A DNA stretch of 64,000 nt from positions 637,501-701,500 of the forward strand of contig NZ_WUMV01000003.1 of the NCBI RefSeq assembly GCF_009826895.1, written 5' to 3'. The position numbers were made by a program, and so were the translations under genes. This document shows, piece after piece, positions 7,537 to 16,459 of the stretch. This DNA comes from Stappia sediminis (GTDB taxonomy: Bacteria; Pseudomonadota; Alphaproteobacteria; Rhizobiales; Stappiaceae). Within the stretch, counting starts at the first letter, position 1; the number at the start of each line of letters is the position of its first letter. The notes under the pieces are model-generated. The model ran no database searches, had not been told where the DNA came from, and saw only the letters and a list, made by a program, of their open reading frames with translations.

Positions 7537-9189
7537 TTATTCCGGATACCAGTATTGAGCGTCAGCCTGGCCGCGTTCGATCCGCACGAAGTTGTTGGTG
7601 AACACGCGATAGGGGTGGCTCCAGTCGCCATCCGGCCAGCGCACGCGGATCTGCGCGCGTTCCGCGACACCCACGCCCACATGCACGAAGCCGATCTGGC
7701 CAGATGCATGGCCGCCGCCGACCTGAAGATCCTTCGTGATGGTCCGGTTGCCGATCTTCACGCTGAGCTGCGCGCCGATCGCATCCCGGTTCGGCCCGTT
7801 CTGAAAAAGTTCCACACCGATCCAGTTGCCGAGTGGGACCGGGTTTGCCTTCGTGCCGCCGCCGAGATTGCGGAAAAGGCTGACCGGGCCTTCGCGGTTG
7901 ACCACCAGAATGTCGGGCAGGCCATCCATGTTGAGATCGACAACGCCGCCGCCGCGCCCTTTGCGGTTGAGCGCTACGCCCGCTTCCATGCCGCGTTCGG
8001 TGAAGGTGCCGTCCCACTCCTGAACAAGGAGATTGTCGGGATCGTAGCTCGCGAAATCCGGCATGGCCTCCACATTGCCCTTGGCGATGAAGAGATCGGC
8101 GAGCGTATCGTTGTTCACGTCCTCGAACTGGGCATGCCAGCCGGTCGACGGTTTTGAATCGTCGCCCGCATAGGGCCGGTGGGCGGTAACGCCGAGATCG
8201 AATGCGATGTCCCGGTAGATCGGAAACTCCTGCTCGCTTTCCTTGTCGAGCGTCTGCAGCTTGGTGTCGCCCATGCTGGTGAGCGCATATTCGGGAAAGC
8301 CGTCGCCGTCGAGATCCGTACTGGCGATCCCCATGCCCCAGATCTTGACGTGCTGCCAGCCGTCGGCCTTGCGGTAGGGACGTGGCGGGCGGCCCGGCGG
8401 CACGGCCCAAAGCTGCTCCTCTCCGCCGCGATAATACTGACGGTCGTTGGAGATCCTCAAGGCGGGCTTGCCCGACCGGTTCCAGTCGGTGAAAAGCATC
8501 GACAGGCTGCAATAGCCGGGCGAAAGCGCGAAGGCGTCGCTATAGTCCGGCGCTCCCTCGCCGCGCGGCCGGTATAGCATGTTGTCGTGGCAGGTGCCCC
8601 AGGGAGAGCCCGGCGCGCTACGGTCGACATAGTTTCCGAAGGCGAGCGTCGGAAAGGCCTTGTCCGGCTCGAACGTGGCGGCAAAGCCCGTCGACCATGC
8701 GCGCCCGCCATCGAAGGCCCAGGCGCGGTTCGCCTCCTCGAAACGGCAATCCCCCTTGCCTTTCAGGAGCAGGTTTTCGCCGACCCTCATGACGGCGAGA
8801 TCCTTGATCCCGTCATTGTCGATATCGATGGGATAGGCGCCGGTGACCTTTTCCATCAGCCGCTCGGGCAGGTCCAGCCGGACCTCCTCGAAATGGAGCG
8901 CGCCGCCGGCGGACGACAGGTTGCGGTAAAGCTTTGCCCGCGTGGTGCCGCCCGCGACGAAAAGATCGGGCTTGCGGTCGCCGCTGCAATCGAAGACCGC
9001 AGCCCCGCCGCCGACGAAAAACTCCCACGGGCCGGTGTATTTGTGGTCGATACCAGCGTTGGAAGCCTCTTCGGAAAAATGCGGCAAGGGCGTCAGCGTG
9101 GCACCATCCGCCTTTGCCGAAAGGGGCGTCAGCGCCAGGAATGCCGCGCCGGCGAGAAATGATGTCCGGGTAAACATGCGGCCCGTCAT
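7537..9189 (-). CDS. Exported CRTAC1-family FG-GAP/VCBS beta-propeller with ASPIC/UnbV domain
   Basis: Predicted exported protein of 550 residues. A signal peptide covers roughly residues 1-27 (hydrophobic FLAGAAFLALTPLSAKA). Several FG-GAP/VCBS calcium loops follow, for example FDCSGDRKPDLFV, IDIDNDGIKDLAV, TDLDGDGFPEYAL, EDVNNDTLADLFI and VDLNMDGLPDILV. These define an integrin-alpha-like beta-propeller. The C-terminal ~90 residues match the ASPIC/UnbV domain (GNWIGVELFQ through VRWPDGDWSHPY). Its ATG overlaps the stop of the di-haem oxidoreductase (ATGA), so the two proteins are made together, presumably acting in the same compartment. The function of the family is not established; see the finding on this pair. 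Confidence 0.85.
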   Translation of the reverse strand: MTGRMFTRTSFLAGAAFLALTPLSAKADGATLTPLPHFSEEASNAGIDHKYTGPWEFFVGGGAAVFDCSGDRKPDLFVAGGTTRAKLYRNLSSAGGALHFEEVRLDLPERLMEKVTGAYPIDIDNDGIKDLAVMRVGENLLLKGKGDCRFEEANRAWAFDGGRAWSTGFAATFEPDKAFPTLAFGNYVDRSAPGSPWGTCHDNMLYRPRGEGAPDYSDAFALSPGYCSLSMLFTDWNRSGKPALRISNDRQYYRGGEEQLWAVPPGRPPRPYRKADGWQHVKIWGMGIASTDLDGDGFPEYALTSMGDTKLQTLDKESEQEFPIYRDIAFDLGVTAHRPYAGDDSKPSTGWHAQFEDVNNDTLADLFIAKGNVEAMPDFASYDPDNLLVQEWDGTFTERGMEAGVALNRKGRGGGVVDLNMDGLPDILVVNREGPVSLFRNLGGGTKANPVPLGNWIGVELFQNGPNRDAIGAQLSVKIGNRTITKDLQVGGGHASGQIGFVHVGVGVAERAQIRVRWPDGDWSHPYRVFTNNFVRIERGQADAQYWYPE

Positions 9190-10604
9190 TGCGAAATCTC
9201 CAGGCTGCGAAGGAAGGCGACGATCGACTGGCGATCCTCCTCGCCAAGGTCCTCGTAGCGCTTGCGTATCTCTGTAGCTTCGCCCGCATGGGCGCGGATG
9301 ACCTCGTCAAGCGTCGTGAGATCGCCGCGATGGCCATAGGGCGCGGTGGAGCCGACGCCCCAAAGCTCGGCAGTCATGAAGACGTCGCGCTCCACGAAGC
9401 GCTGGGCAAGCAGTTCGTTGCCAAGCCGTTCGCGGCGCTGGTCCGATACCTTGTGGCGCTTCAGATCGCCGAACAACGGCACGAGAATGCGCCCCTGATC
9501 GTCGCGCGGAAGCGCCTTGACCCAGGAAAGGGCCTCAAGATCGAGCTGGATCGGGCGGTCGACCTCCGCCTGGCGAAGCGTGCCGGCGGTGTCGAGCGGG
9601 CCGGGATCGGTAAAGACGGCGGCTTCCAGAGGGAGGGCGGGGATATGGCATTCGGCGCAGCCGATTTCTGAAAAGCGCTTTTCGCCCTCCGCCGCCGCTT
9701 CGCGCCAGATATCGGGAAGATCGGTCTTTCGCCCAGGCGCTTCGCGCGTCGCCAGCCAGGCGACAAGTGCGGAAACGTCGCCTTCGCCGATCTCGTCGCC
9801 GATCCCGTCTCCATCGAAATCGTCGGTGCCGGTCCAGCGCGCGCCGAAACGCTCCGCCGCCTGAATGCCGTGATGGGCATTGAGCGCGTTGACCGTGAAC
9901 TGGCGCAGCGAAACGATGACGCCCTTGTGCGATAGCGGGCGGATGACAAGATCCTGGTCAACGCCCTCAAGCTTCGCGAAATCGACGATACCGTCCGGCC
10001 GTGCCGTGATCGCGCCGAAGGAAACCCCCTTGGAGGAAAGCGGGCGGGCCACCGCTTCGCCCGTCTCGCGAGCCTCGGCAAGGGCCGCCTTGCGCTGGCG
10101 GTGAAGCTCCGCCGTCATTTCGCGCGCGAGAAGTTCGACAAGCCCCACGCCCTGAAGCGCGATGGAATTGCGCTGGTTGGAAAACTGCGGATCGACCGTG
10201 TCGAAATCCGCGCTTTCAAAGCCTTCGGACACGAAGGCACTGCCTGAAAAAGGCGCGCCCGCGCCAAGCACCGGGTCGAAATGACAATCGGCGCAGGAAT
10301 TGGCATCCGGCCCGGCGAGGCGCTGATAAGCCTCAAGCGCGGGTCGGCGGCGCTTCGTCGGTATGATCGCCTGCGTGGCATCGGGCCTGCCGGCGCCGTC
10401 CTTCCCGACGAATTTTCCCTTGAACAGCGCCTCGCCCCTTTCGACAAGGGCTTGCGATTTCTCCGCGGTATCCGCCGCGCCAGGATCGAACGGCGCATGG
10501 GAACCGATTACCTCTTCCGACCACGGCCTTTCGGCCGCAAGGGCATGGGCCGGCGCCATGGCGATTGCCGCACCGGCCAGTAAAGCGGCCAGCGGTTTGC
10601 CCAT
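9186..10604 (-). CDS. Di-haem c-type oxidoreductase (MauG/peroxidase superfamily, DHOR-like)
   Basis: Exported c-type haem protein of 472 residues. The signal peptide ends near HALAAERP. Two CXXCH haem sites are present: CADCH at 104-108 and CAECH at 316-320. A calcium-loop-like DDFDGDGIGDE lies near 261-271 and a LWGVGSTAPYGHRGDLTT block near 414-430 is typical of the di-haem oxidoreductase family, related to cytochrome c peroxidase and MauG. I chose the ATG at 10604 because it follows the ROK stop as TGATG and is followed by a clean signal peptide. The gene is coupled on both sides (TGATG and ATGA). Whether it is a peroxidase or a protein-modifying enzyme cannot be told from sequence. Confidence 0.85.
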   Translation of the reverse strand: MGKPLAALLAGAAIAMAPAHALAAERPWSEEVIGSHAPFDPGAADTAEKSQALVERGEALFKGKFVGKDGAGRPDATQAIIPTKRRRPALEAYQRLAGPDANSCADCHFDPVLGAGAPFSGSAFVSEGFESADFDTVDPQFSNQRNSIALQGVGLVELLAREMTAELHRQRKAALAEARETGEAVARPLSSKGVSFGAITARPDGIVDFAKLEGVDQDLVIRPLSHKGVIVSLRQFTVNALNAHHGIQAAERFGARWTGTDDFDGDGIGDEIGEGDVSALVAWLATREAPGRKTDLPDIWREAAAEGEKRFSEIGCAECHIPALPLEAAVFTDPGPLDTAGTLRQAEVDRPIQLDLEALSWVKALPRDDQGRILVPLFGDLKRHKVSDQRRERLGNELLAQRFVERDVFMTAELWGVGSTAPYGHRGDLTTLDEVIRAHAGEATEIRKRYEDLGEEDRQSIVAFLRSLEISQ

Positions 10605-11869
10605 CAGATCGTCTCCTCCCGCAATCCGGCCTGAAGGCCGGGCCGCGCCTCGTTGAACATCTCGAAGTCGAACCTGCGCATGGCCTGCGCGAGCGTGCCG
10701 TGCACGATGAGATCCTCCTCCCAATCGACGGATTCGATTTGAACGGTCTTGCGAAGATCCTCCACCAGCGCCTCCTCCAGCCCCTGGCGCAGGCCCGCTT
10801 CCATGTAGCGATAGGCGATGATGCCGGCACCCGTCAGGATGATCGGCGAGGGGCTGAGGATCGCGGCGAGCCTCGCCACGCCGTAGCCGAGCGCGACGCC
10901 TGCCCTGTGGAACGCGTCGAGCACGGCCTCGTCGCCGCCCGCCGCCGCATTGACAAGGTCGGAGAAGGTTCTGGCGGAAACCGGAATTTCCTCCGGCGGC
11001 GTGGAAGGCGGCAGGTCGCGAGCCATGCGAACGATCGCATAGTCGCCGAGATAGGCTTCAAGGCAGCCGTGTCGCCCGCACCGGCAAAGCGCCCCGCCGG
11101 GAATGTGACTGGTGTGGCCGATCTCCGCCGCGGCCCCCGTTTCTCCCACGAAAAGCTTGTTGTCGACGTAAAGCCCCATGCCGACGCCATAGTCGATGAA
11201 GATCACCGCAAAGGTGCCGCGGTAATGACCCGGCTTCGACCAGTGAAGGGCTTCCGCGATCATGTTTGTGTCGTTGGAGAGCATGCAATGCGCGCCTATC
11301 GCACGGCTCAGCGGCTCGACCACGGGCACGTTGCGAGCGGGCAGGGCCGGGCTCCAGACGATCGTGCCGGCGCTTGAATCGACCACGCCCTGGGCGGCGA
11401 TCGATATCTCCAGGAGTTTCGTGTCCGAAAGCTCGTTGGCGTCGCAAAACGCTTTCGCCGCGCGGACAAGCGTTTCGGCAAATGCGTCACCCGAGATATT
11501 CGAGCTGTCGAAGGAGCGGCGCTCCCGCGCGACGATGCGCCCGGCATAATCGGCAAGCACGAGATCGATCGTATTCACGGAGATCTTGATGGCGACGACG
11601 CTCGCCGCCGTCGGGTTGAGCGCGAGGAGCGTGCGCGGCCGCCCGCGCGCCATCGGCACCTTCTGGGGCGCTTTCTGCGCGCTGTCCTCTACGCCTGCGA
11701 TCAAGCCTTCCTGGATTAGATCGGAGGTGATCGAGGTGACGGTCGCCGGGCTCAGCTGCGTAGCGCGCCCAAGATCGATCCGCGCCTGCGGGCCATCCCT
11801 GCGCAAGGCCTGAAGCACGATCGACCGGTTCTGCCGGCGTATCTGATCGCGGTCAGCCTTTTCCGTCAT
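10604..11869 (-). CDS. ROK-family transcriptional regulator (xylose-repressor-like)
   Basis: Repressor of the ROK/NagC/XylR type, 421 residues. An N-terminal winged helix (about 12-60, with LSPATVTSITSDLIQEG as the recognition region) is followed by a sugar-kinase-like domain. That domain contains the ROK zinc motif CRCGRHGCLEA near residue 260 and the sugar-binding block GHTSHIPGG. It is divergent from xylF across a ~247-base gap, which strongly suggests it controls the xylose transporter in response to a sugar. It is also translationally coupled (TGATG) to the di-haem oxidoreductase, so it probably controls its own operon too. I did not find a clear palindromic operator in the gap. Confidence 0.88.
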   Translation of the reverse strand: MTEKADRDQIRRQNRSIVLQALRRDGPQARIDLGRATQLSPATVTSITSDLIQEGLIAGVEDSAQKAPQKVPMARGRPRTLLALNPTAASVVAIKISVNTIDLVLADYAGRIVARERRSFDSSNISGDAFAETLVRAAKAFCDANELSDTKLLEISIAAQGVVDSSAGTIVWSPALPARNVPVVEPLSRAIGAHCMLSNDTNMIAEALHWSKPGHYRGTFAVIFIDYGVGMGLYVDNKLFVGETGAAAEIGHTSHIPGGALCRCGRHGCLEAYLGDYAIVRMARDLPPSTPPEEIPVSARTFSDLVNAAAGGDEAVLDAFHRAGVALGYGVARLAAILSPSPIILTGAGIIAYRYMEAGLRQGLEEALVEDLRKTVQIESVDWEEDLIVHGTLAQAMRRFDFEMFNEARPGLQAGLREETI

Positions 11870-11962
11870 TTTTTTCGACTAGCCTCACGTTTCCACCCAT
11901 GATTTCGCCGGCGCTCATCCCTCGTTATTTTTTGGTACGCCGATCTGTTTTACGAAACCATG

Positions 11963-11991
11963 TTGACAGCAGGAACGGATTGGAGCAACTT
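11963..11991 (+). promoter_or_regulatory. Possible promoter for xylFHG
   Basis: In the ROK-xylF gap, TTGACA (11963-11968) is followed 17 bases later by a weak -10 (CAACTT, 11986-11991). The -35 is perfect but the -10 is poor, so this may be activator-dependent or wrong. The gap is otherwise noncoding and should hold the ROK operator. Confidence 0.3.
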
Positions 11992-12116
11992 TTTTTCGGA
12001 CGCCAAAAAAATTACCGTGCAGGGGTTCACCACCGGTGCCCGCACGAAATGCGCGGCGTTGAAGAAGAATTTCCGTTCCGCATGGGAGGGACGGTGTGTC
12101 AGGAGGAAACACCAAG

Positions 12117-13157
12117 ATGAAGAAACTCATTCCAATCGTCGCGGGCGCGCTTCTGTCCGCCACCGCCTTGACCGCGGCCAACGCGCAGGACATCACCGTC
12201 GGCGTGAGCTGGTCGAATTTCCAGGAAGAGCGCTGGAAGACGGACGAAGCGGCGATCAAGGCGGAGCTGGAAAAGCTTGGCGCGGAATATATCTCCGCTG
12301 ACGCGCAGTCCTCGGCCGCCAAGCAGCTTTCCGACGTGGAAAGCCTGATTTCGCGCGGCGCCACCGCCCTTATCATCCTGGCCCAGGATTCCGAAGCGAT
12401 CCGCCCGGCCGTGGAAAAGGCCGTGAGCGAGGGCATCCCGGTCGTCGGCTACGACCGCCTGATCGAAATCCCTGAAGCCTACTACCTGACTTTCGACAAC
12501 AAGGAAGTCGGCCGCATTCAGGCGCGCGAAGTCTTCAAGGTCCAGCCTGAAGGCAACTATGTCTTCATCAAGGGCTCGTCCTCCGATCCGAACGCCGATT
12601 TCCTGCACTCCGGCCAGCTCGAAGTGCTGCAGGAAGCGATTGACGGCGGCAAGATCAAGGTCGTCGGCGAAGCCTATACCGACGGCTGGCTGCCGGCGAA
12701 CGCCCAGCGGAACATGGAACAGTTCCTGACCGCCAACAACAACGAGGTCGACGCTGTCGTCGCCTCCAACGACGGCACCGCCGGTGGTGTGGTGGCAGCT
12801 CTTGCCGCACAGGGCCTCGACGGAAGCGTTCCGGTCTCCGGCCAGGACGGCGACCATGCCGCCCTCAATCGCGTCGCACTCGGCACGCAGACGGTTTCCG
12901 TCTGGAAGGACGCACGCGAACTCGGCAAGGCGGCCGCCGACATCGCGGTCGAACTTGCCAAGGGCAAGGCGCTCGAAGAGGTCGACGGTTCCCAGAAGTG
13001 GTCCGGCGGTCCGAGCGGCGTTGAAATGTCCGCGACGTTCCTGGCGCCGATTGCGATCACCAAGGACAACCTCGACGTGGTGATCGACGCCGGATGGGTG
13101 TCCAAGGACACCGTCTGCCAAGGCGTGGCAGCGGGTTCGGTCGCCGCCTGTAACTGA
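12117..13157 (+). CDS. xylF: D-xylose ABC transporter, periplasmic binding protein
   Basis: Periplasmic sugar-binding protein (ribose/xylose-binding type 1 fold), 346 residues, with a signal peptide ending at [11 protein letters not shown]. Features close to XylF include [36 protein letters not shown], an [11 protein letters not shown] block and a late [14 protein letters not shown] chose the ATG at 12117 because AGGAGG lies ten bases upstream; an in-frame start seven codons earlier lacks both a ribosome site and a good signal peptide. It is the first gene of xylF-xylH-xylG and is followed by an unusually structured gap. Xylose as ligand follows from family resemblance and the ROK neighbour, not from measurement. 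Confidence 0.9.
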   Translation: MKKLIPIVAGALLSATALTAANAQDITVGVSWSNFQEERWKTDEAAIKAELEKLGAEYISADAQSSAAKQLSDVESLISRGATALIILAQDSEAIRPAVEKAVSEGIPVVGYDRLIEIPEAYYLTFDNKEVGRIQAREVFKVQPEGNYVFIKGSSSDPNADFLHSGQLEVLQEAIDGGKIKVVGEAYTDGWLPANAQRNMEQFLTANNNEVDAVVASNDGTAGGVVAALAAQGLDGSVPVSGQDGDHAALNRVALGTQTVSVWKDARELGKAAADIAVELAKGKALEEVDGSQKWSGGPSGVEMSATFLAPIAITKDNLDVVIDAGWVSKDTVCQGVAAGSVAACN

Positions 13158-13176
13158 GGCAAAGTCCCAACGTATC

Positions 13177-13203
13177 GGGCCGGCCGGCGCGTCCGGCCGG
13201 CCC
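13177..13203 (+). promoter_or_regulatory. Perfect hairpin between xylF and xylH
   Basis: GGGCCGGCCGG, a five-base loop (CGCGT), then CCGGCCGGCCC: an 11-bp GC-only stem 20 bases after the xylF stop. No U-run follows, so it is better seen as an mRNA 3'-end stabiliser or partial attenuator raising xylF over xylH/xylG than as a full terminator. Confidence 0.7.
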
Positions 13204-13239
13204 GGCAGACCGGGCCGACTGCCGCAACAATTTAAGGAT

Positions 13240-13260
13240 GAACGCCGGAATGCGGCGTTC
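13240..13260 (+). promoter_or_regulatory. Second hairpin in the xylF-xylH gap
   Basis: GAACGCCG, loop GAATG, then CGGCGTTC: an 8-bp perfect stem, the second of four inverted repeats in this 257-base gap. A separate 12-base perfect palindrome AGCATATATGCT lies at 13329-13340. Confidence 0.5.
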
Positions 13261-13349
13261 GATCCCCGCAGGCGAAAGTACCCGGATGCCGGCCGCGAGG
13301 CGGCGGTCCGCTGCGAACCCAGGTTCCAAGCATATATGCTACGAAGCTT

Positions 13350-13393
13350 GAGCGGTTTCCCGGCCCGCCTGAAATGGGCCGGACGTACCGCTC
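13350..13393 (+). promoter_or_regulatory. Nested hairpin just upstream of xylH
   Basis: Outer arms GAGCGGT (13350-13356) and ACCGCTC (13387-13393) enclose inner arms CCGGCCC (13360-13366) and GGGCCGG (13376-13382). It ends about 20 bases before the xylH start and could affect xylH translation. Confidence 0.5.
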
Positions 13394-13414
13394 ACAATTT
13401 CCCATGGAGTTCCC

Positions 13415-14722
13415 ATGTCGACGAGTTCTGACATCAAGCCGGCATCGTCGGCGCAGCCTGCGACGCAGCCGCGCTCGGTCATCCAGGCGCTTGAAATCGA
13501 CACCCGGATGATCGGCATGATCGCGGCCCTTCTCGTGATCTGGGTCGGATTCGACATCTTTTCCGGCGGCAACTTCCTGACGCCGCGAAACCTGTGGAAC
13601 CTCTCGGTCCAGACGGCATCCGTCGCCGTCATGTCGACAGGCATGGTTCTCATCATCGTTACGCGCAACATCGACCTGTCGGTGGGCTCCGTCCTTGGCG
13701 TGACGGGCATGATCATGGCCGTCTTCCAGGCGAGCTATCTGACCCCGGCGCTGGGCTTCAACCACCCACTCGTCTGGATCGTGACGCTTCTGGCCGGCAT
13801 GTCCATCGGCCTCGTGATCGGTGCATTGCAGGGCTATATCGTCGCCTTCATGGGCGTTCCGGCCTTCATCGTGACGCTGGGCGGCCTGCTTGTCTGGCGC
13901 GGCGCCGCCTGGTGGGTGGCGCAAGGAAAGACGATCCCGCTCACCGACGACAACTTCAAGCTCATCGGCGGGGGCGCGAATGGCGCCATCGGCGAGACAT
14001 GGAGCTGGATCCTCGCCGCGATCGCGGTCGCTCTGGTGGTGCTTGCGACCGTCAACGCCCGCCGGCAGCGCAAGCGCTTCGAATTCCCGCTCAAGCCGAT
14101 GTGGGCTGAAATCGTCACGGTGGGACTTGCCTCCGGCGCCATCATCGCCGCGACCTGGGTCGTCAATGCCTACACGCTGCCGCCCGCGCTCGCCCGTCGT
14201 TTCGCCAAGGAACAGGGCATCACCATACCGGAAGGCGGCCTCGATATCAGTTTCGGCTACGCCGTGCCGGTCCTGGTCGCCATAGGCGTGGGCATCGTCA
14301 TGACGTTCCTTGCCAAGCGCACGCGCTTCGGCCGCTACGTCTTCGCCATCGGCGGCAACCCGGAGGCCGCCGCACTTGCCGGTGTCGATACCCGCAAGAT
14401 CACCGTCTACGTCTTCGCGCTGATGGGCATGCTCGCGGCCATTGCCGCCGCGATCTCCACCGCGCGCCTGACTTCGGCCACCAACGCGCAAGGTACGCTC
14501 GACGAGCTTTACACCATCGCCGCGGCGGTGATCGGCGGAACCTCGCTTGCCGGCGGTGCGGGAACGATCGCCGGCGCGATGCTGGGTGCGCTAGTCATGC
14601 AATCGCTGCAAACGGGCATGGTGCTGATGGGCCTCGATTCACCGCTGCAGAACATCGTCGTCGGCATCGTGCTGGTGCTGGCCGTCTTCGTCGACACGCT
14701 CTACCGCAAGCGCGCGGGCTGA
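13415..14722 (+). CDS. xylH: Xylose ABC transporter permease
   Basis: Inner-membrane permease of a CUT2-class sugar ABC transporter, 435 residues with about ten to twelve hydrophobic helices. Its length fits XylH, which is longer than the ribose permease RbsC. Recognisable blocks are [15 protein letters not shown] near residue 80, [16 protein letters not shown], and near the C-terminus [18 protein letters not shown] and [16 protein letters not shown]. The ATG follows a GGAG about seven bases upstream. It is separated from xylF by a structured 257-base gap and followed by xylG after 11 bases. Confidence 0.9.
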   Translation: MSTSSDIKPASSAQPATQPRSVIQALEIDTRMIGMIAALLVIWVGFDIFSGGNFLTPRNLWNLSVQTASVAVMSTGMVLIIVTRNIDLSVGSVLGVTGMIMAVFQASYLTPALGFNHPLVWIVTLLAGMSIGLVIGALQGYIVAFMGVPAFIVTLGGLLVWRGAAWWVAQGKTIPLTDDNFKLIGGGANGAIGETWSWILAAIAVALVVLATVNARRQRKRFEFPLKPMWAEIVTVGLASGAIIAATWVVNAYTLPPALARRFAKEQGITIPEGGLDISFGYAVPVLVAIGVGIVMTFLAKRTRFGRYVFAIGGNPEAAALAGVDTRKITVYVFALMGMLAAIAAAISTARLTSATNAQGTLDELYTIAAAVIGGTSLAGGAGTIAGAMLGALVMQSLQTGMVLMGLDSPLQNIVVGIVLVLAVFVDTLYRKRAG

Positions 14723-14733
14723 GGGAGGAAACA

Positions 14734-15561
14734 ATGGCAGAAAATCTGGGACACGAACCCGGCTCCTCGACGGTAAGCGGCACCCCGCTCGTGGAAATGC
14801 GGGACATGTCGATCTCCTTCGGCGGCGTCAAGGCGGTTGATCATGTCTCCGTCGACCTCTATCCCGGCGAGGTCGTCGGCCTGCTCGGCCACAATGGCGC
14901 CGGCAAGTCCACCTTGATCAAGATCCTTTCGGGTGCCTACCGGCGCGATGCGGGCGACATCCACATCGACGGACAGAAGGCGGACATCAACAACCCGCGC
15001 GATGCCAAGCGCTACGGCATCGAGACGATCTACCAGACGCTGGCGCTTGCGGACAACGTCGATGCGGCGGCCAATCTCTTCCTCGGCCGTGAATTGCGTA
15101 CCGCCTGGGGTACGCTCGACGATGTCGCCATGGAAGCGGCGGCGCGTGAGGTGATGCACAGGCTCAACCCGAACTTCAGGAAGTTCAAGGACCCGGTGCG
15201 CGCGCTTTCCGGCGGCCAGCGCCAGTCGGTCGCGATCGCCCGCGCCATCTACTTCAACGCCCGCATCATCATCATGGACGAGCCGACGGCGGCTCTCGGG
15301 CCCCAGGAAACGCAGCAGGTGGCGGACCTGACGAAGAAGCTGAAGGACGAAGGCATCGGCATCTTCCTCATCAGCCACGACATCCACGATGTCTTCGATC
15401 TCGCCGACCGTGTGGCGGTGATGAAAAACGGCCAGCTCGTCGGCACCGCCCGCACGTCCGACGTCACCAAGGACGAAGTGCTGGGCATGATCATCCTCGG
15501 CAAATGCCCGAAGGGCGCAAAACCCGGCCCCGGCGCGATGGCGAGCGAAGAAGCCGCCTGA
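14734..15561 (+). CDS. Sugar ABC transporter ATP-binding protein, single-domain XylG type
   Basis: ABC ATPase of 275 residues energising the XylF/XylH transporter. It has Walker [10 protein letters not shown], the signature LSGGQRQSV, Walker [12 protein letters not shown] and the H-loop [10 protein letters not shown]. coli XylG carries two fused nucleotide-binding domains in about 500 residues; this one has only one, as in the rhizobial fructose ATPase FrcA, and must act as a homodimer. A clear GGAGGA lies upstream of the ATG. The gap after the gene (15562-15689) shows no strong terminator. Confidence 0.88.
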   Translation: MAENLGHEPGSSTVSGTPLVEMRDMSISFGGVKAVDHVSVDLYPGEVVGLLGHNGAGKSTLIKILSGAYRRDAGDIHIDGQKADINNPRDAKRYGIETIYQTLALADNVDAAANLFLGRELRTAWGTLDDVAMEAAAREVMHRLNPNFRKFKDPVRALSGGQRQSVAIARAIYFNARIIIMDEPTAALGPQETQQVADLTKKLKDEGIGIFLISHDIHDVFDLADRVAVMKNGQLVGTARTSDVTKDEVLGMIILGKCPKGAKPGPGAMASEEAA

Positions 15562-15689
15562 GTACAAATCTTCGTCGGACTTAGGCGCTGGATCTATCCA
15601 AGCGGCATCATGCCGTTGCTACGAATGGTGCATCGCAAATAAGCCGGGCCGGCTTTTCCTGCGGTGCACTATTCGCTAGTCTCGACCGC

Positions 15690-16424
15690 ATGCGTGCGCT
15701 TCCCGAGCTATCCCCGGACATGTCCGTCTTCCTCGATTTCGACGGCACTCTGGTTGAAATCGCCGACAAGCCGGAAGATGTCGATCCGGCGGACGGGCTG
15801 AAAACAACGCTGAGCGGCTGCCTGTCGTTTCTCGGTGGTGCGGTTGCCGTCGTCAGCGGGCGTCCGATCCAGGAACTGGACTGGTTCCTTTCTCCCCTGC
15901 GCCTTCCCGCAGCCGGGCTGCACGGGCTCGAATACCGCCTGAAGGCCGAAGACCCGGTCGTTGCGGCGGAAATCGGAACGGAAATCGACGTACTGCGCGA
16001 AAGGCTCGCCTGCGCGAAAATCATCCGCGACGGTGTTTTCGTGGAGGACAAGGGCTCGGCCCTCGCCGTGCACTATCGTGCCGTGCCGCAATCCGGCCCC
16101 GATATTCTCGCATTCATGAAAGACGCGATCGCCGACCTGGAGGACCTGCATCTGGTTTCCGGCAAGATGGTCGTCGAGGCCAAACCGGATTTCTCCGACA
16201 AGGGCAGTATCGTGGAGGCCTTCATGGAAGAGCGGCCGTTTCAGGGGCGCATTCCGGTCTTCATCGGCGACGACACGACGGACGAGGACGGAATGCGCGC
16301 CGCCCGCCAGCTCGGAGGATTCGGAGTGAAGGTGGGGGCGGGCGAAAGCATCGCCGATTTCCGCCTGAAGGATGTTGCCGCGGTGCACGATTGGCTTGCC
16401 GCGGGCCGAAACGATAATCTTTGA
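15690..16424 (+). CDS. otsB: Trehalose-6-phosphate phosphatase
   Basis: HAD-superfamily phosphatase that converts trehalose-6-phosphate to trehalose, 244 residues. HAD motif I is FLDFDGTLVEIA (residues 11-22), motif II is AVVSGRP, and the last motif is FIGDDTTDEDGM with its acidic pair. The stop overlaps a possible TTG start of the GH15 gene, so otsB, GH15 and otsA look like one operon. I see no strong ribosome site before the ATG. Trehalose here is probably an osmotic or desiccation protectant. Confidence 0.92.
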   Translation: MRALPELSPDMSVFLDFDGTLVEIADKPEDVDPADGLKTTLSGCLSFLGGAVAVVSGRPIQELDWFLSPLRLPAAGLHGLEYRLKAEDPVVAAEIGTEIDVLRERLACAKIIRDGVFVEDKGSALAVHYRAVPQSGPDILAFMKDAIADLEDLHLVSGKMVVEAKPDFSDKGSIVEAFMEERPFQGRIPVFIGDDTTDEDGMRAARQLGGFGVKVGAGESIADFRLKDVAAVHDWLAAGRNDNL

Positions 16425-16459
16425 AGCGCGTCACCACGATCCAAGAGGTTTTATTGCCC

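Noticed and set aside
7419-7709. Upstream extension of the GNAT frame into the CRTAC1 gene
   Set aside because: The first ~97 codons overlap the well-supported CRTAC1 C-terminus out of frame and lack GNAT sequence, so a start near 7418 was used.
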